24,706 bases of DNA. It comes from Gammaproteobacteria bacterium. Lineage in GTDB: Bacteria; Pseudomonadota; Gammaproteobacteria; UBA6429; Thiohalophilaceae. Both the position numbers and the translations under genes were made by a program. Under the pieces are notes generated by a model. It saw only the letters and a program-made list of their open reading frames with translations, was not told where the DNA came from and did not search any database. Each line of letters begins with the position of its first letter. Within the stretch, counting starts at the first letter, position 1. This document shows, in pieces, positions 1 through 7,250 of the stretch. The stretch lies in NCBI GenBank assembly GCA_011052165.1, contig DRJN01000453.1, forward strand, positions 1 through 24,706. Direction: 5' to 3'.

Positions 1-68
1 CAGCGCGTATTCTTCGATAATTTCATCATATCAACTAAGCCAATCACCCATTAGACAAAAATGGGAGC

Positions 69-87
69 CCCCCAGCTTTGCTGGGGG
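69..87 (-). terminator. Strong GC hairpin, possible terminator
   Basis: An 8-bp perfect stem (69-76 pairing with 80-87, CCCCCAGC/GCTGGGGG) closes a 3-nt loop. On the minus strand it is followed a few bases later by a short T-run (ATTTTTG), and it sits just after the stop of a minus-strand reading frame ending at 92. It could be an intrinsic terminator or the subterminal hairpin of a degraded mobile element. The T-tract is not immediately adjacent to the stem, so the call is tentative. Confidence 0.35.
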
Positions 88-91
88 CATT

Positions 92-301
92 TCAGGTTTG
101 TCCAAAGATGAAATCAAGGCAAAACTCCGCGTTCACCAACACAGTTGCCACTTCAACCCGAGCGGCTTGGTTTAACTCAGACTGTCCTTTCTCCTGATTC
201 AACCAGACCGTAGATCGACGCGCAGTGTAGATCTCGAAACAAATCCGAACAAAGAAAGGCCAGTCATCCTTTGCTATCGTGGTATGTGCTAACAAAGCCA
301 T
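92..301 (-). pseudogene. Possible C-terminal gene remnant, unknown
   Basis: A minus-strand reading frame ends at 92, just ahead of the hairpin at 69-87. Its last 60 or so residues (from about 290 down to 92) have a mixed, protein-like composition, including the segment KDDWPFFVRICFEIYTARR. The frame stays open upstream to 457, but that part reads less like protein and overlaps a plus-strand small frame at 323-451. I do not recognise the family. It may be the tail of an old insertion-sequence or other decayed gene, or a chance open frame. Confidence 0.2.
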
Positions 302-322
302 AACAACAAGGGGAACCGGCCT

Positions 323-451
323 ATGTCTCGCATCCTGCCAGCAATCGACTCTCTGGATCAACACCTTTGTCACTTGGAACATCACCCGGAGGCGTACTGT
401 CCACAGCTGTACGAAACCTCGCAGGACGGAAGCCAGCCAGTGGGTGGTTAG
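323..451 (+). pseudogene. Short ORF, possible transposase N-terminal remnant
   Basis: This 42-codon frame starts with ATG preceded by AAGGGGA at a plausible ribosome-binding distance and ends in TAG. The product starts MSRILPAIDSLDQHLCHLEH and continues with PEAYCPQ. From memory it resembles the N-terminus of transposases that carry a 'Y-x-P-x-x-C-P-x-C' zinc-binding start, but here the frame ends before a second cysteine pair. The resemblance is weak and not verified. It is either a decayed insertion sequence marking the edge of the locus or a meaningless small frame. Confidence 0.25.
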
Positions 452-620
452 GTACAACGTACGGCGCTTTTTGAAAGCCTAGCTGCAGAATAAGAAAATC
501 GGGTTGACTGACTAGATTTTCCATCGTAGGCTTATAAATTAAATAGAAAAAACAGATAAAATAAACATTTTTATCTTAGCTAAATGGCTCGGTATCGATA
601 AACAGTCGAAGGGACAATAT
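452..620 (+). promoter_or_regulatory. AT-rich leader of the sulfotransferase gene
   Basis: No gene is visible here. Positions 525-590 are strongly AT-rich and contain several TATAAA/TAAAAT-like words that could serve as a -10 box, though no -35/-10 pair stands out. The ribosome-binding site AAGGGA lies at 609-614, six bases before the ATG at 621, and supports that start. Confidence 0.3.
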
Positions 621-1400
621 ATGAAAAGCGTGCTGATCTATACAGTACATAAAGCTGCATCCATGTTCTTACATAAGCTAGGGGCGGATATGGGCAAACG
701 GCTGGAACTTGATACCTATTCGATAAACAACAAGAAATATTACGATCAAATAAAAAATTCATCCTGGAAATTATTTATTGAGTCAACAACCGGGCCGTCA
801 TGCTTTGGACCGATCCGAGCTGGAGAGGATGTCGCATTACCAGTCTTTCCAGATAATATGGAAAAATATTCCGTGGTCTTGCATATAAGAGACCCGAGAG
901 ATGTGCTTACTTCTGCATACTATTCTCACGCATATAGTCACGTAGTCACCGATAGATTCAAGCCTTCTTCTGAACAGCGTAAACAATGGGAAGAAGAAGG
1001 TGTAGATCATTTCGTTATTAACAGGATAGAAAGGGTAAAAAAGGAGTATGAAGAGCTGTGCACACACTTGCTCGATAAGGATAATGTAGTCCTGATTAAA
1101 TATGAAGATATGGTGACCAATTATGAAAAATGGCTCAAGGGATTTGTTTCTGCCTTCTCAGAGTTTGAACCCAGGCAGAAAGCTGGTATTGGCCTTATTT
1201 TAGGGAAAAATACGCACGAAAAAATATATACCACCTTGTACAATAAGTACAAGGATGACTTCTTACCTGCAAAAGAAGAAGATGTGTACTCTCATAAAAG
1301 GCAAGTAACACCCGGCGATTATGCGCGAAAGCTCGAGAAATCAACTATAGAAACGTTGAATAACGAATTCTCAGGGGTATTAACAAGTTTGCGTTATTAG
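621..1400 (+). CDS. Sulfotransferase domain protein (PAPS-dependent)
   Basis: A 259-residue protein that probably moves a sulfuryl group from PAPS to a carbohydrate hydroxyl. An N-terminal strand-loop-helix (VLIYTVHKAAS, residues 4-14, then MFL) sits where sulfotransferases have the 5'-phosphosulfate loop (canonical PKSGTTW), with Lys11 and Ser14 as the key positions. The 3'-phosphate-binding motif is clear at residues 90-98 (RDPRDVLTS, followed by AYYSHAY). The length fits small bacterial sulfotransferases of the PF00685/PF13469 type. The ATG at 621 has a good Shine-Dalgarno site. The gene reads visibly AT-richer than the export genes, hinting at separate acquisition. No signal peptide is seen, so it should act in the cytoplasm on a lipid-linked or nucleotide-linked glycan. 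The acceptor is unknown. Confidence 0.8.
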   Translation: MKSVLIYTVHKAASMFLHKLGADMGKRLELDTYSINNKKYYDQIKNSSWKLFIESTTGPSCFGPIRAGEDVALPVFPDNMEKYSVVLHIRDPRDVLTSAYYSHAYSHVVTDRFKPSSEQRKQWEEEGVDHFVINRIERVKKEYEELCTHLLDKDNVVLIKYEDMVTNYEKWLKGFVSAFSEFEPRQKAGIGLILGKNTHEKIYTTLYNKYKDDFLPAKEEDVYSHKRQVTPGDYARKLEKSTIETLNNEFSGVLTSLRY

Positions 1401-1686
1401 CTGTACGATTTGATCTGACAGTTACCGGTTTAATGAGAGTTATAGTCAAGTCTGGTGTTTAGCCTCCTGTTAACCTTTAATTTCAGTGGTGTACTGAATT
1501 GACCACTTTGAGGTGCCATCTTAATTGATGGTAGCCCTCGCTTCTGTTAAAAAGGGTTGGCGTCTATACATGGGGAGAAAATCCTGAAAGGATGGTGAGC
1601 TATATTAAAAGTAGGTCTGCCTGACAGCAGAGTCAACTATTTCATTATCAGTGATAATATCTTTATTGAGCAAAGCAAACCAAAAA
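1401..1686 (+). other. Intergenic region with a hairpin at 1510-1539
   Basis: No gene is visible. A stem-loop is present: 1514-1520 pairs with 1527-1533 around the loop TTAATT (one G-T pair), extended by GAGG (1510-1513) pairing with CCTC (1536-1539) across a 2-nt bulge. It is not followed by a T-run, so it is a poor intrinsic terminator for the sulfotransferase and may instead be part of the next gene's leader. A GTG codon at 1651 is in frame with the next gene but is not the preferred start. Confidence 0.35.
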
Positions 1687-2922
1687 ATGAAAATTCTTCA
1701 GGTTAGTACAACCGCACAACAGGGTGGTGCCGGCATCGCTGCGTACAGATTGAATATAGGGCTAAGGTCTCTAGGTGTTGATTCGTGTATGTTGGTTAAT
1801 AAAAAAATCCAACCGGACGAATATATAATCAGCCCGACAAATAATATCGATAAGGTAATGGCTCGCTTGTATCCATACCTTGACCGCGTTCCAGGATGCT
1901 TGTCTCGGCAACCGTTGGACAGGATATCGTCGTCCTGGGCGCCTAACAGACTGATAAGTCGGATTAAAGCTCAGTCCGCTGATATTGTAAACTTGCACTG
2001 GGTAAATGACGGGTTCATGCGCATAGAGGCATTCCCAAAGATTCGCCAGCCTATTGTCTGGACATTGCATGATATGTGGGCATTCTCTGGTGGTGAACAT
2101 TACGTAGGGGAAAGTATCCGCTATAAGGAAGGTTATAGTACTAATAATTGTCCTGCATCCGAAACCGGTCTGGATGTTAATCGATGGATATGGAAAAGAA
2201 AAAAGAAATCCTGGTCAAATGTAGAAAATATGGTGGTAGCAGCACCCAGTAAATGGTTGGCAGATTGTGCGCGACAAAGTGACCTCTTTCAAAACTGCAG
2301 GGTGGAAGTTTTGCCGAATGGCGTAGACCACAAGCGCTTTCACCCAGTGGGGCATGCAACTGCCCGAAGCATCCTTGGATTGCCGGAAGATAAAAAGTTA
2401 ATCCTATTTGTCGAAGGCTCATGGGCCACTGACAAAAGGAAAGGTTTTCACTTACTGGCAGATGCGCTTAAAAGATTAGAGGCCGAAGTAAACCCGGAGA
2501 GTTATCAATTAGTCGTATTCGGTAAATCTTCAGGAGATGATTCGTTTCCCATGAAAACCCTTTATCTCGGTAGACTTCATGATGAGATCAGTATGGCACT
2601 GGTCTATGCAGCGGCAGACGTATTTGTGGCACCATCGACCGAAGAAAACCTGGCCAATACCGTGCTCGAGTCCTTGTCCTGTGGCACCCCGGTGGTGGCT
2701 TTTGATATAGGCGGTATGCCAGATATGATCGCCCACAAAAAAAATGGTTATCTGGTGCCCGGATTTGATACGGGGGCCATGGCCAGAGGAATACAGTGGG
2801 TGGTGGAGGATGACCAACGGTGGAAAGGGTTATCAGACCAGGCACGGGCTACGGTGGTTCAGTCGTATACGCTGCAGCAATCTGCGTCCCGTTATATGGA
2901 CCTGTATAAGGGCCTTTTGTAG
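1687..2922 (+). CDS. GT4-family glycosyltransferase
   Basis: A 411-residue GT-B fold glycosyltransferase that should add a sugar from a nucleotide donor to the growing repeat unit. The N-terminal acceptor domain begins MKILQVSTTAQQGGAG, a typical GT4 opening with a glycine-rich loop. The C-terminal donor domain holds the E-x7-E motif (Glu320 and Glu328, in EENLANTVLES) followed by GTPVVAFDIGGMPD. The start was placed at ATG 1687 rather than the in-frame GTG at 1651 because the paralogous pseudogene at 10222-10822 begins at exactly the equivalent Met. No good Shine-Dalgarno site precedes either start. It converges on the GT2 gene at 2999 with a 76-bp gap. Donor and acceptor cannot be read from the sequence. 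This is the intact member of a diverged paralogue pair. Confidence 0.85.
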   Translation: MKILQVSTTAQQGGAGIAAYRLNIGLRSLGVDSCMLVNKKIQPDEYIISPTNNIDKVMARLYPYLDRVPGCLSRQPLDRISSSWAPNRLISRIKAQSADIVNLHWVNDGFMRIEAFPKIRQPIVWTLHDMWAFSGGEHYVGESIRYKEGYSTNNCPASETGLDVNRWIWKRKKKSWSNVENMVVAAPSKWLADCARQSDLFQNCRVEVLPNGVDHKRFHPVGHATARSILGLPEDKKLILFVEGSWATDKRKGFHLLADALKRLEAEVNPESYQLVVFGKSSGDDSFPMKTLYLGRLHDEISMALVYAAADVFVAPSTEENLANTVLESLSCGTPVVAFDIGGMPDMIAHKKNGYLVPGFDTGAMARGIQWVVEDDQRWKGLSDQARATVVQSYTLQQSASRYMDLYKGLL

Positions 2923-2998
2923 CTGATGCTCATTCAGTTGCTGTTTTGATGATTATCGCGGTCAGTTAAAATCAAGCCACAAACTTTTCCTTCAAAAT

Positions 2999-3895
2999 TT
3001 ATTTATAGTCCTTTAGCGCTTGCTTGGTGGATTGCAGTATAACTTTTAAATATGGCCAGATTACATGCACAGGCCACCAGGAACCTCGATGGCGCCTCAG
3101 GTAGATGGCATAATCATGAAAATCAAATCCGTGTGGACTGTTCAATCTGCGTATTCTATCCATCATTGGTAGGCTCACGTCTTCCCAGGTCCCTTCGATC
3201 GGGTTGTCCTTACAAGTTCCGAGATAACCGGGTGCCAGCCAGACGCTGCAGTCATGCTTTAGGGCCCTGAAACAGTAATCGTGATCACCCCAGCGGTGTT
3301 GATAGATGGGGTCCAAATTTCCAACTTTCCTGACTACAGCAGCTGGGATCAGTACGCAATTCCCGTTCGTAGCATCACACTGTATGGGTTCATTGCCAGG
3401 CGCAATCCGTTCCAGCTTTACGCGACCACAGCGCCATAGGTGGCGCTTAACACCGCCATAGGTGGATTCCTTGGTGAAAGAGTCCTGCATGCCACTTCCA
3501 ATGATAGCGCGTTCATGCCCTTGGGCCGCGAGCTTTGCGTAAGTTGCCAATAGGACTTCCAGCGCGTCGTGATATAAATCGCTGTCATCGTTAAGCCAAA
3601 GATAGAAATCGAACCCTTTATCAATGGCAGCAGAAAATGCTGCGTGCATACCGCGGTTCCAGAAGAGACTTCCGTTACCTTGCAGGACGTGTACACCCGG
3701 GAACCTGTTTTTTATGGCTTCTGATGTGCCATCGGTGCTTCCGTCGTCCATCAGATAGACCTCGACAACGATCTTGGTAGCAACGCTCTGCTGGAAGAAG
3801 GCTTCCAGACATGACAGCGTCAGTTCACGGCGATTATGGCAGGCCATGATTACAGCCAGTCTCTGAATATCCGTCTGATTTATTTGCGTATCCAT
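2999..3895 (-). CDS. GT2-family glycosyltransferase, rhamnosyl/galactofuranosyl-like
   Basis: A 298-residue GT-A fold inverting glycosyltransferase. The N-terminal Rossmann-like strand (LAVIMACHNRRE, residues 13-24) leads to the donor-binding DDGSTDGT (50-57). GNGSLFWNRGM (73-83) and the metal-binding LNDDSDL (101-107) follow, and a GDHDYCFRALK motif lies near residue 245. The GNGxLFW segment is reminiscent of rhamnosyltransferases and galactofuranosyltransferases, but the donor is not proven. No membrane segment is evident. It is the last gene of the minus-strand epsE-to-GT2 series, 113 bp after the sulfotransferase stop, and has no visible Shine-Dalgarno site, so the start is somewhat uncertain. 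Confidence 0.85.
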   Translation of the reverse strand: MDTQINQTDIQRLAVIMACHNRRELTLSCLEAFFQQSVATKIVVEVYLMDDGSTDGTSEAIKNRFPGVHVLQGNGSLFWNRGMHAAFSAAIDKGFDFYLWLNDDSDLYHDALEVLLATYAKLAAQGHERAIIGSGMQDSFTKESTYGGVKRHLWRCGRVKLERIAPGNEPIQCDATNGNCVLIPAAVVRKVGNLDPIYQHRWGDHDYCFRALKHDCSVWLAPGYLGTCKDNPIEGTWEDVSLPMMDRIRRLNSPHGFDFHDYAIYLRRHRGSWWPVHVIWPYLKVILQSTKQALKDYK

Positions 3896-4008
3896 TATTT
3901 GGCTTAATTGGCGTCCGAATCAACCCATGTTTTTGGCAAAGACATCAGTTTCTAAAGTGGTCTTGCCTGGCTTATATAATCGCCTGGATTGCCCAATCTA
4001 CAGAAAAC

Positions 4009-4860
4009 TTACAATTTCTCATCTTCCCCAAATACTAGGCGGTATTTTTTCTTTACGTAGCGCCCAGTCCCTCCATATATCTTTATTATCGGAGAAGCCA
4101 GTTTCTGAGTGCGTTTAAATGCTTCAATCTTTTTTTTCAATTGTTCATCCGACTCTATAATACAAAGGAATCTTTCCCTTGCTGCTTTGTAAAATTCAAT
4201 ATCAATTAAGTTTAGTTCTACTATTCTATCTATATGGTGATTTTCAAATTTCAGCAATCGCCTTTTATTTTTCTTGTTCATATTTTCATAGTGAGGCGAT
4301 CTCCATCCAAGCATGCTGGAAAAATGAATTAGACTCTCATCAAAATACTCCTGCAACCCATAGCACGTTATCTTATTAAACAAATTATCTAATGCTTTAG
4401 CCTTTATCTCTTCCGGAGATAGTGTGCCAATCACTAATTCTGAACCATTTCTTTCATAATTTATAAGCATTCTTGACTGAAGATTGGTTAGCTCGGAATT
4501 ATTACTGTATAGGAAGTCATCCAGATTGAAGGACTCTGGAGGAAATTTATCTAATAAGTATGAACTTTTTCCTACAGACACATATTGACAGAATGATTTT
4601 ACTCGACTAACCGGGTCTCTAAGTATTGTGATTTTTTGAGCTTCATCTGCCTCTTTCACTCCCGAGACAACTGGGGCGTGTCCAGTAAAGAGGGTTATGC
4701 TTAGTTTTTCCTTTTCCGTTAATGATGAAAACCTTTTCCTATCCTCAATGTTGTCTCCTATAAACCTAAACCGATTTTCCCCTTTGTATTGATTCCTGAG
4801 TATTCTTGAAAAGGTAGACCCAGCTGTTTTAGGAATTTGCAGAAACCTCAATCTATCCAC
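4009..4860 (-). CDS. Sulfotransferase, heparan 2-O-sulfotransferase-like family
   Basis: A 283-residue predicted sulfotransferase. The PAPS 5'-phosphosulfate loop is IPKTAGSTF (residues 9-17) and the 3'-phosphate motif is LRDPVSRVKSFCQY (80-93). This IPKTAGS...RDPVSR pair is characteristic of the sulfotransferase family 2 (PF03567) group that includes heparan 2-O-sulfotransferases. The family differs from that of the sulfotransferase at 621-1400. Translation most likely starts at GTG 4860, preceded by AGGAG at about 7-8 bases; the ATG two bases upstream is out of frame and stops after four codons. The C-terminal part is rich in Lys/Arg/Glu. With the Wzy-like gene just upstream it forms a noticeably AT-rich block, compatible with transfer. 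It should sulfate a sugar of the exported polysaccharide; the acceptor is unknown. Confidence 0.8.
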   Translation of the reverse strand: MDRLRFLQIPKTAGSTFSRILRNQYKGENRFRFIGDNIEDRKRFSSLTEKEKLSITLFTGHAPVVSGVKEADEAQKITILRDPVSRVKSFCQYVSVGKSSYLLDKFPPESFNLDDFLYSNNSELTNLQSRMLINYERNGSELVIGTLSPEEIKAKALDNLFNKITCYGLQEYFDESLIHFSSMLGWRSPHYENMNKKNKRRLLKFENHHIDRIVELNLIDIEFYKAARERFLCIIESDEQLKKKIEAFKRTQKLASPIIKIYGGTGRYVKKKYRLVFGEDEKL

Positions 4861-4906
4861 ATTATCGCTCCTATAGCGCAGTTAGCGAGTACTGACGATA
4901 CCCAGT

Positions 4907-6139
4907 TCACGCTTGTTGAACATTACCTTCCCCGTCTTGCAGCTTATCCTTGACTGGTATCCGGCTATAGACGAATGCTGCCGCAATAATAGATAAACTA
5001 ATCGGTGCTAGTTGGTAATACGATTCTCCCCACAAAAATAAAATAAACATAATATATGCTGCAGTTGTTAGAAATATTTCGCCTAGCAACCTTCTAAGCG
5101 CCCAGTAGTATGAAGCAAAAATAAACAAGGCATAAGGCAAGCCATAGTTTGCAAACATGCTTGTAACACCGTTTGAAGACCCTTCCGTTGCATCTACTCT
5201 GCCTATAGCACTAAATTCTTTCCTGTACTCTTCGTATCCTAACCCAAACACGTGCTTCTTGAATATCTTCAGGTCCGTTTTCGCATCAAAGCTGCGATTT
5301 TCTGCACTCCAGCCTTGTCTTGCTACGCTTGGGTTCAGATAACTATCCAGCTTGACCACAATTACAGAATGGAATTTAGCCGCAAATAACCCGGTTAGCA
5401 AAATCGCCAACCCAATTGATACTACCTTTTGAGAAAACGAGGCTAATTTGCTCTTATATAAAAACAGCCCATAAAGGATCGAAAATATTACAAATCCCGT
5501 CGTAGAAGTAGTCGTTATCAGTGCAGTAGTAAGAATAGTCAGATAAATCCATTTCTTCTTATTTGCAAAACCTGTTCTAGCAAAGACAATAAGAAAAAGG
5601 GCCGCATTCAAAAAGCCCTGGTATGCCCCAGGCTCGAAAAATATTGAGTTATTTCTATCAGGGTGATACTTATGCCTGAATGTATATAACACTCCCTCAT
5701 AACCCATTTCACCAACGGTTGGCAGCTTGGCTATCAGCCCGTCAAATAAATGCATAACATCTATTATATAACCGATAAGGCTGACCGCCGCCAAAAACAC
5801 CACGACGTTTATGTAGGTTTCAACGAACCTCGTCCCTACTGTTTTAAGAATAAAATAGGCAAGCACGAACTTCATTGCAGTTGCGATTATTGACTGCAAT
5901 GAAAGACTACCACCCGTATAAAGGCTCAAAGAAAACAATAGCCCCATAAAAACTGTCATATATAGCAGATACCTGTCACTGATTTTTCGGTCCGTGAACA
6001 AATACCATGTGACCAACGCTATAAGGAATACAAGAAAAAGATATTTATTGCCTGCCTGGTTATATCGTTGAGCGCCACTAACAAACAATAATAAATACAC
6101 CAGTATTACGTTAATGAAGGTAGGATTTCGCATATACAC
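4907..6139 (-). CDS. Wzy-like O-antigen/EPS polymerase or ligase (membrane)
   Basis: A 410-residue, very hydrophobic inner-membrane protein with about ten predicted transmembrane segments, beginning with NVILVYLLLFVSG near residue 10. A long polar stretch between about residues 245 and 310 (from FHSVIVVKLDSYLNPS through the GYEEYRKEF segment) fits the large periplasmic loop of Wzy polymerases and WaaL-type ligases. Sequence is poorly conserved in this class, so the call rests on topology, length and position directly downstream of epsE-F-G. It would join lipid-linked repeat units on the periplasmic side, with chain length set by EpsF/EpsG. A ligase of the same fold cannot be excluded. The start could be either of two Met codons (residue 1 or 3). 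Codon use is AT-rich compared with epsG. Confidence 0.7.
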   Translation of the reverse strand: MYMRNPTFINVILVYLLLFVSGAQRYNQAGNKYLFLVFLIALVTWYLFTDRKISDRYLLYMTVFMGLLFSLSLYTGGSLSLQSIIATAMKFVLAYFILKTVGTRFVETYINVVVFLAAVSLIGYIIDVMHLFDGLIAKLPTVGEMGYEGVLYTFRHKYHPDRNNSIFFEPGAYQGFLNAALFLIVFARTGFANKKKWIYLTILTTALITTTSTTGFVIFSILYGLFLYKSKLASFSQKVVSIGLAILLTGLFAAKFHSVIVVKLDSYLNPSVARQGWSAENRSFDAKTDLKIFKKHVFGLGYEEYRKEFSAIGRVDATEGSSNGVTSMFANYGLPYALFIFASYYWALRRLLGEIFLTTAAYIMFILFLWGESYYQLAPISLSIIAAAFVYSRIPVKDKLQDGEGNVQQA

Positions 6140-6189
6140 ACCATAATCCAGACCCGGAAATCACTGTCACTCGAAAACATGATTGCGTT

Positions 6190-6208
6190 GGCAATCGTCC
6201 GGATTGCC
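6190..6208. terminator. Short hairpin between epsG and the Wzy-like gene
   Basis: A perfect 7-bp stem (GGCAATC 6190-6196 with GATTGCC 6202-6208) around a 5-nt loop lies 14 bp after the epsG stop. The T-rich tail (GGATTTTG) is on the plus-strand side, so on the coding minus strand the hairpin is preceded by A residues rather than followed by U. It is a weak candidate attenuator or RNA-stability element within the operon rather than a clear terminator. Confidence 0.25.
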
Positions 6209-6221
6209 GGATTTTGTAACG

Positions 6222-7250
6222 CTAGTATTGATTAAGCACTGCCCCAACGACTTTCGTTTCAACCTGACCCAGAAGTGATACCAGGGATTTAGTGTCGTCT
6301 GTCCTGGAGTGCCCGCTTCTGGCGACCAGCAATGCACTACCGGCCACGGAGGCTATTGACATGACATCGGCCTTGTAAGTGGCTGGTGGGGTGTCGATAA
6401 TAATGACGTCAAAGTACTTCTTAAGCTGGCGCAATATCGATGAAAACCTTCCATTACCCAGAATTTCCGCAGGATTAGGTGGCACTGCACCACACCCCAG
6501 TACTGAAAGATATTGGAATGTAGATACAGTGTCCGGAAGCGTATCGAGATCTTCCATTCTCACACGCCCGGCCAGCAGCATCGATAAACCCACCCGGCTT
6601 TTCACATCAAAAATCTCATGTTGCCGGGGTGAGCGAAGATCAGCATCGACCAGCATTGTTGATCGACCCATTTGCGAAAATGCCATGGCCAGATTTGCCG
6701 CAACGTAGCTTCGTCCTTCCTTACTGCCGGGACTGACTATTGCCAACGTTTTCTGATGTGGGGTCAGCCAGTTACTCAGCAGTTGTCCCCGGATAGAACG
6801 GAATTCCTCCGCCAGCCCGCCAAACGGCGAACTGGCCATCACCTTTTCTTTGGATAACGTATCGTCACCCTGCCCATAGGTGTAACCAAACTGGCGGGAC
6901 AAAGCCTGCAGGATATCGTCTTGTGAAACCAGCTTTAAATCCACCGCCGCTTCCCCAAAATACAGCCCTTTTTCACGCTGGTGATCGATGATCCTATCGA
7001 CATCAACGCTGGTCAGCTTCCCCTCGGCTACCAGCAATTCCCCCATACTCTGGTCTGTCCAATGGGTTCCACCCTGTAATAACTCTTTGCCTTCCATCTG
7101 GTCGCTGACCGTTTCAAAACCTGGGTTTTCGATGTATACGACCTTTTCGTCATCCGAAGTTCGGTAATCTGCACTACCTGTACCGGTCTCTCGCGTATCG
7201 CCGGATTCATTCGAATCATTCAGAAAATCCATTAGTGTTTTTATCTTCAT
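6222..7250 (-). CDS. epsG: EpsG-type chain-length ATPase / BY-kinase-like protein
   Basis: A 342-residue cytoplasmic partner of EpsF that regulates polymer length and export. Residues about 70-128 form a small helical domain (ELLVAEGKLT...FGYTY) like the N-terminal domain of type II secretion ATPases, which EpsG proteins carry. Residues 140-342 form a MinD/BY-kinase ATPase fold: the Walker A region SPGSKEGRSY (173-182) has Arg where Lys is usual, a substitution I associate with EpsG relatives; Walker A' is VDADLRSPRQ (201-210) and Walker B is VIIIDTPP (282-289). The C-terminus has a single Tyr (342) and no tyrosine cluster, so classical Wzc-like autophosphorylation is unlikely. The ATG overlaps the epsF stop by 4 bp (ATGA), implying translational coupling. 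It matches the EpsG family of methanolan-type systems. Confidence 0.85.
   Translation of the reverse strand: MKIKTLMDFLNDSNESGDTRETGTGSADYRTSDDEKVVYIENPGFETVSDQMEGKELLQGGTHWTDQSMGELLVAEGKLTSVDVDRIIDHQREKGLYFGEAAVDLKLVSQDDILQALSRQFGYTYGQGDDTLSKEKVMASSPFGGLAEEFRSIRGQLLSNWLTPHQKTLAIVSPGSKEGRSYVAANLAMAFSQMGRSTMLVDADLRSPRQHEIFDVKSRVGLSMLLAGRVRMEDLDTLPDTVSTFQYLSVLGCGAVPPNPAEILGNGRFSSILRQLKKYFDVIIIDTPPATYKADVMSIASVAGSALLVARSGHSRTDDTKSLVSLLGQVETKVVGAVLNQY

Noticed and set aside
1480..1540. Insertion-sequence terminal repeat near GAATTGACCACTTTGAGG
   Set aside because: It vaguely resembles ends of IS21-like elements, but no partner repeat, transposase or target duplication is seen nearby.
1651..1686. 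GTG 1651 as start of the GT4 gene
   Set aside because: The extra 12 residues have no ribosome-binding site and are absent from the paralogue, which starts at the equivalent of ATG 1687.
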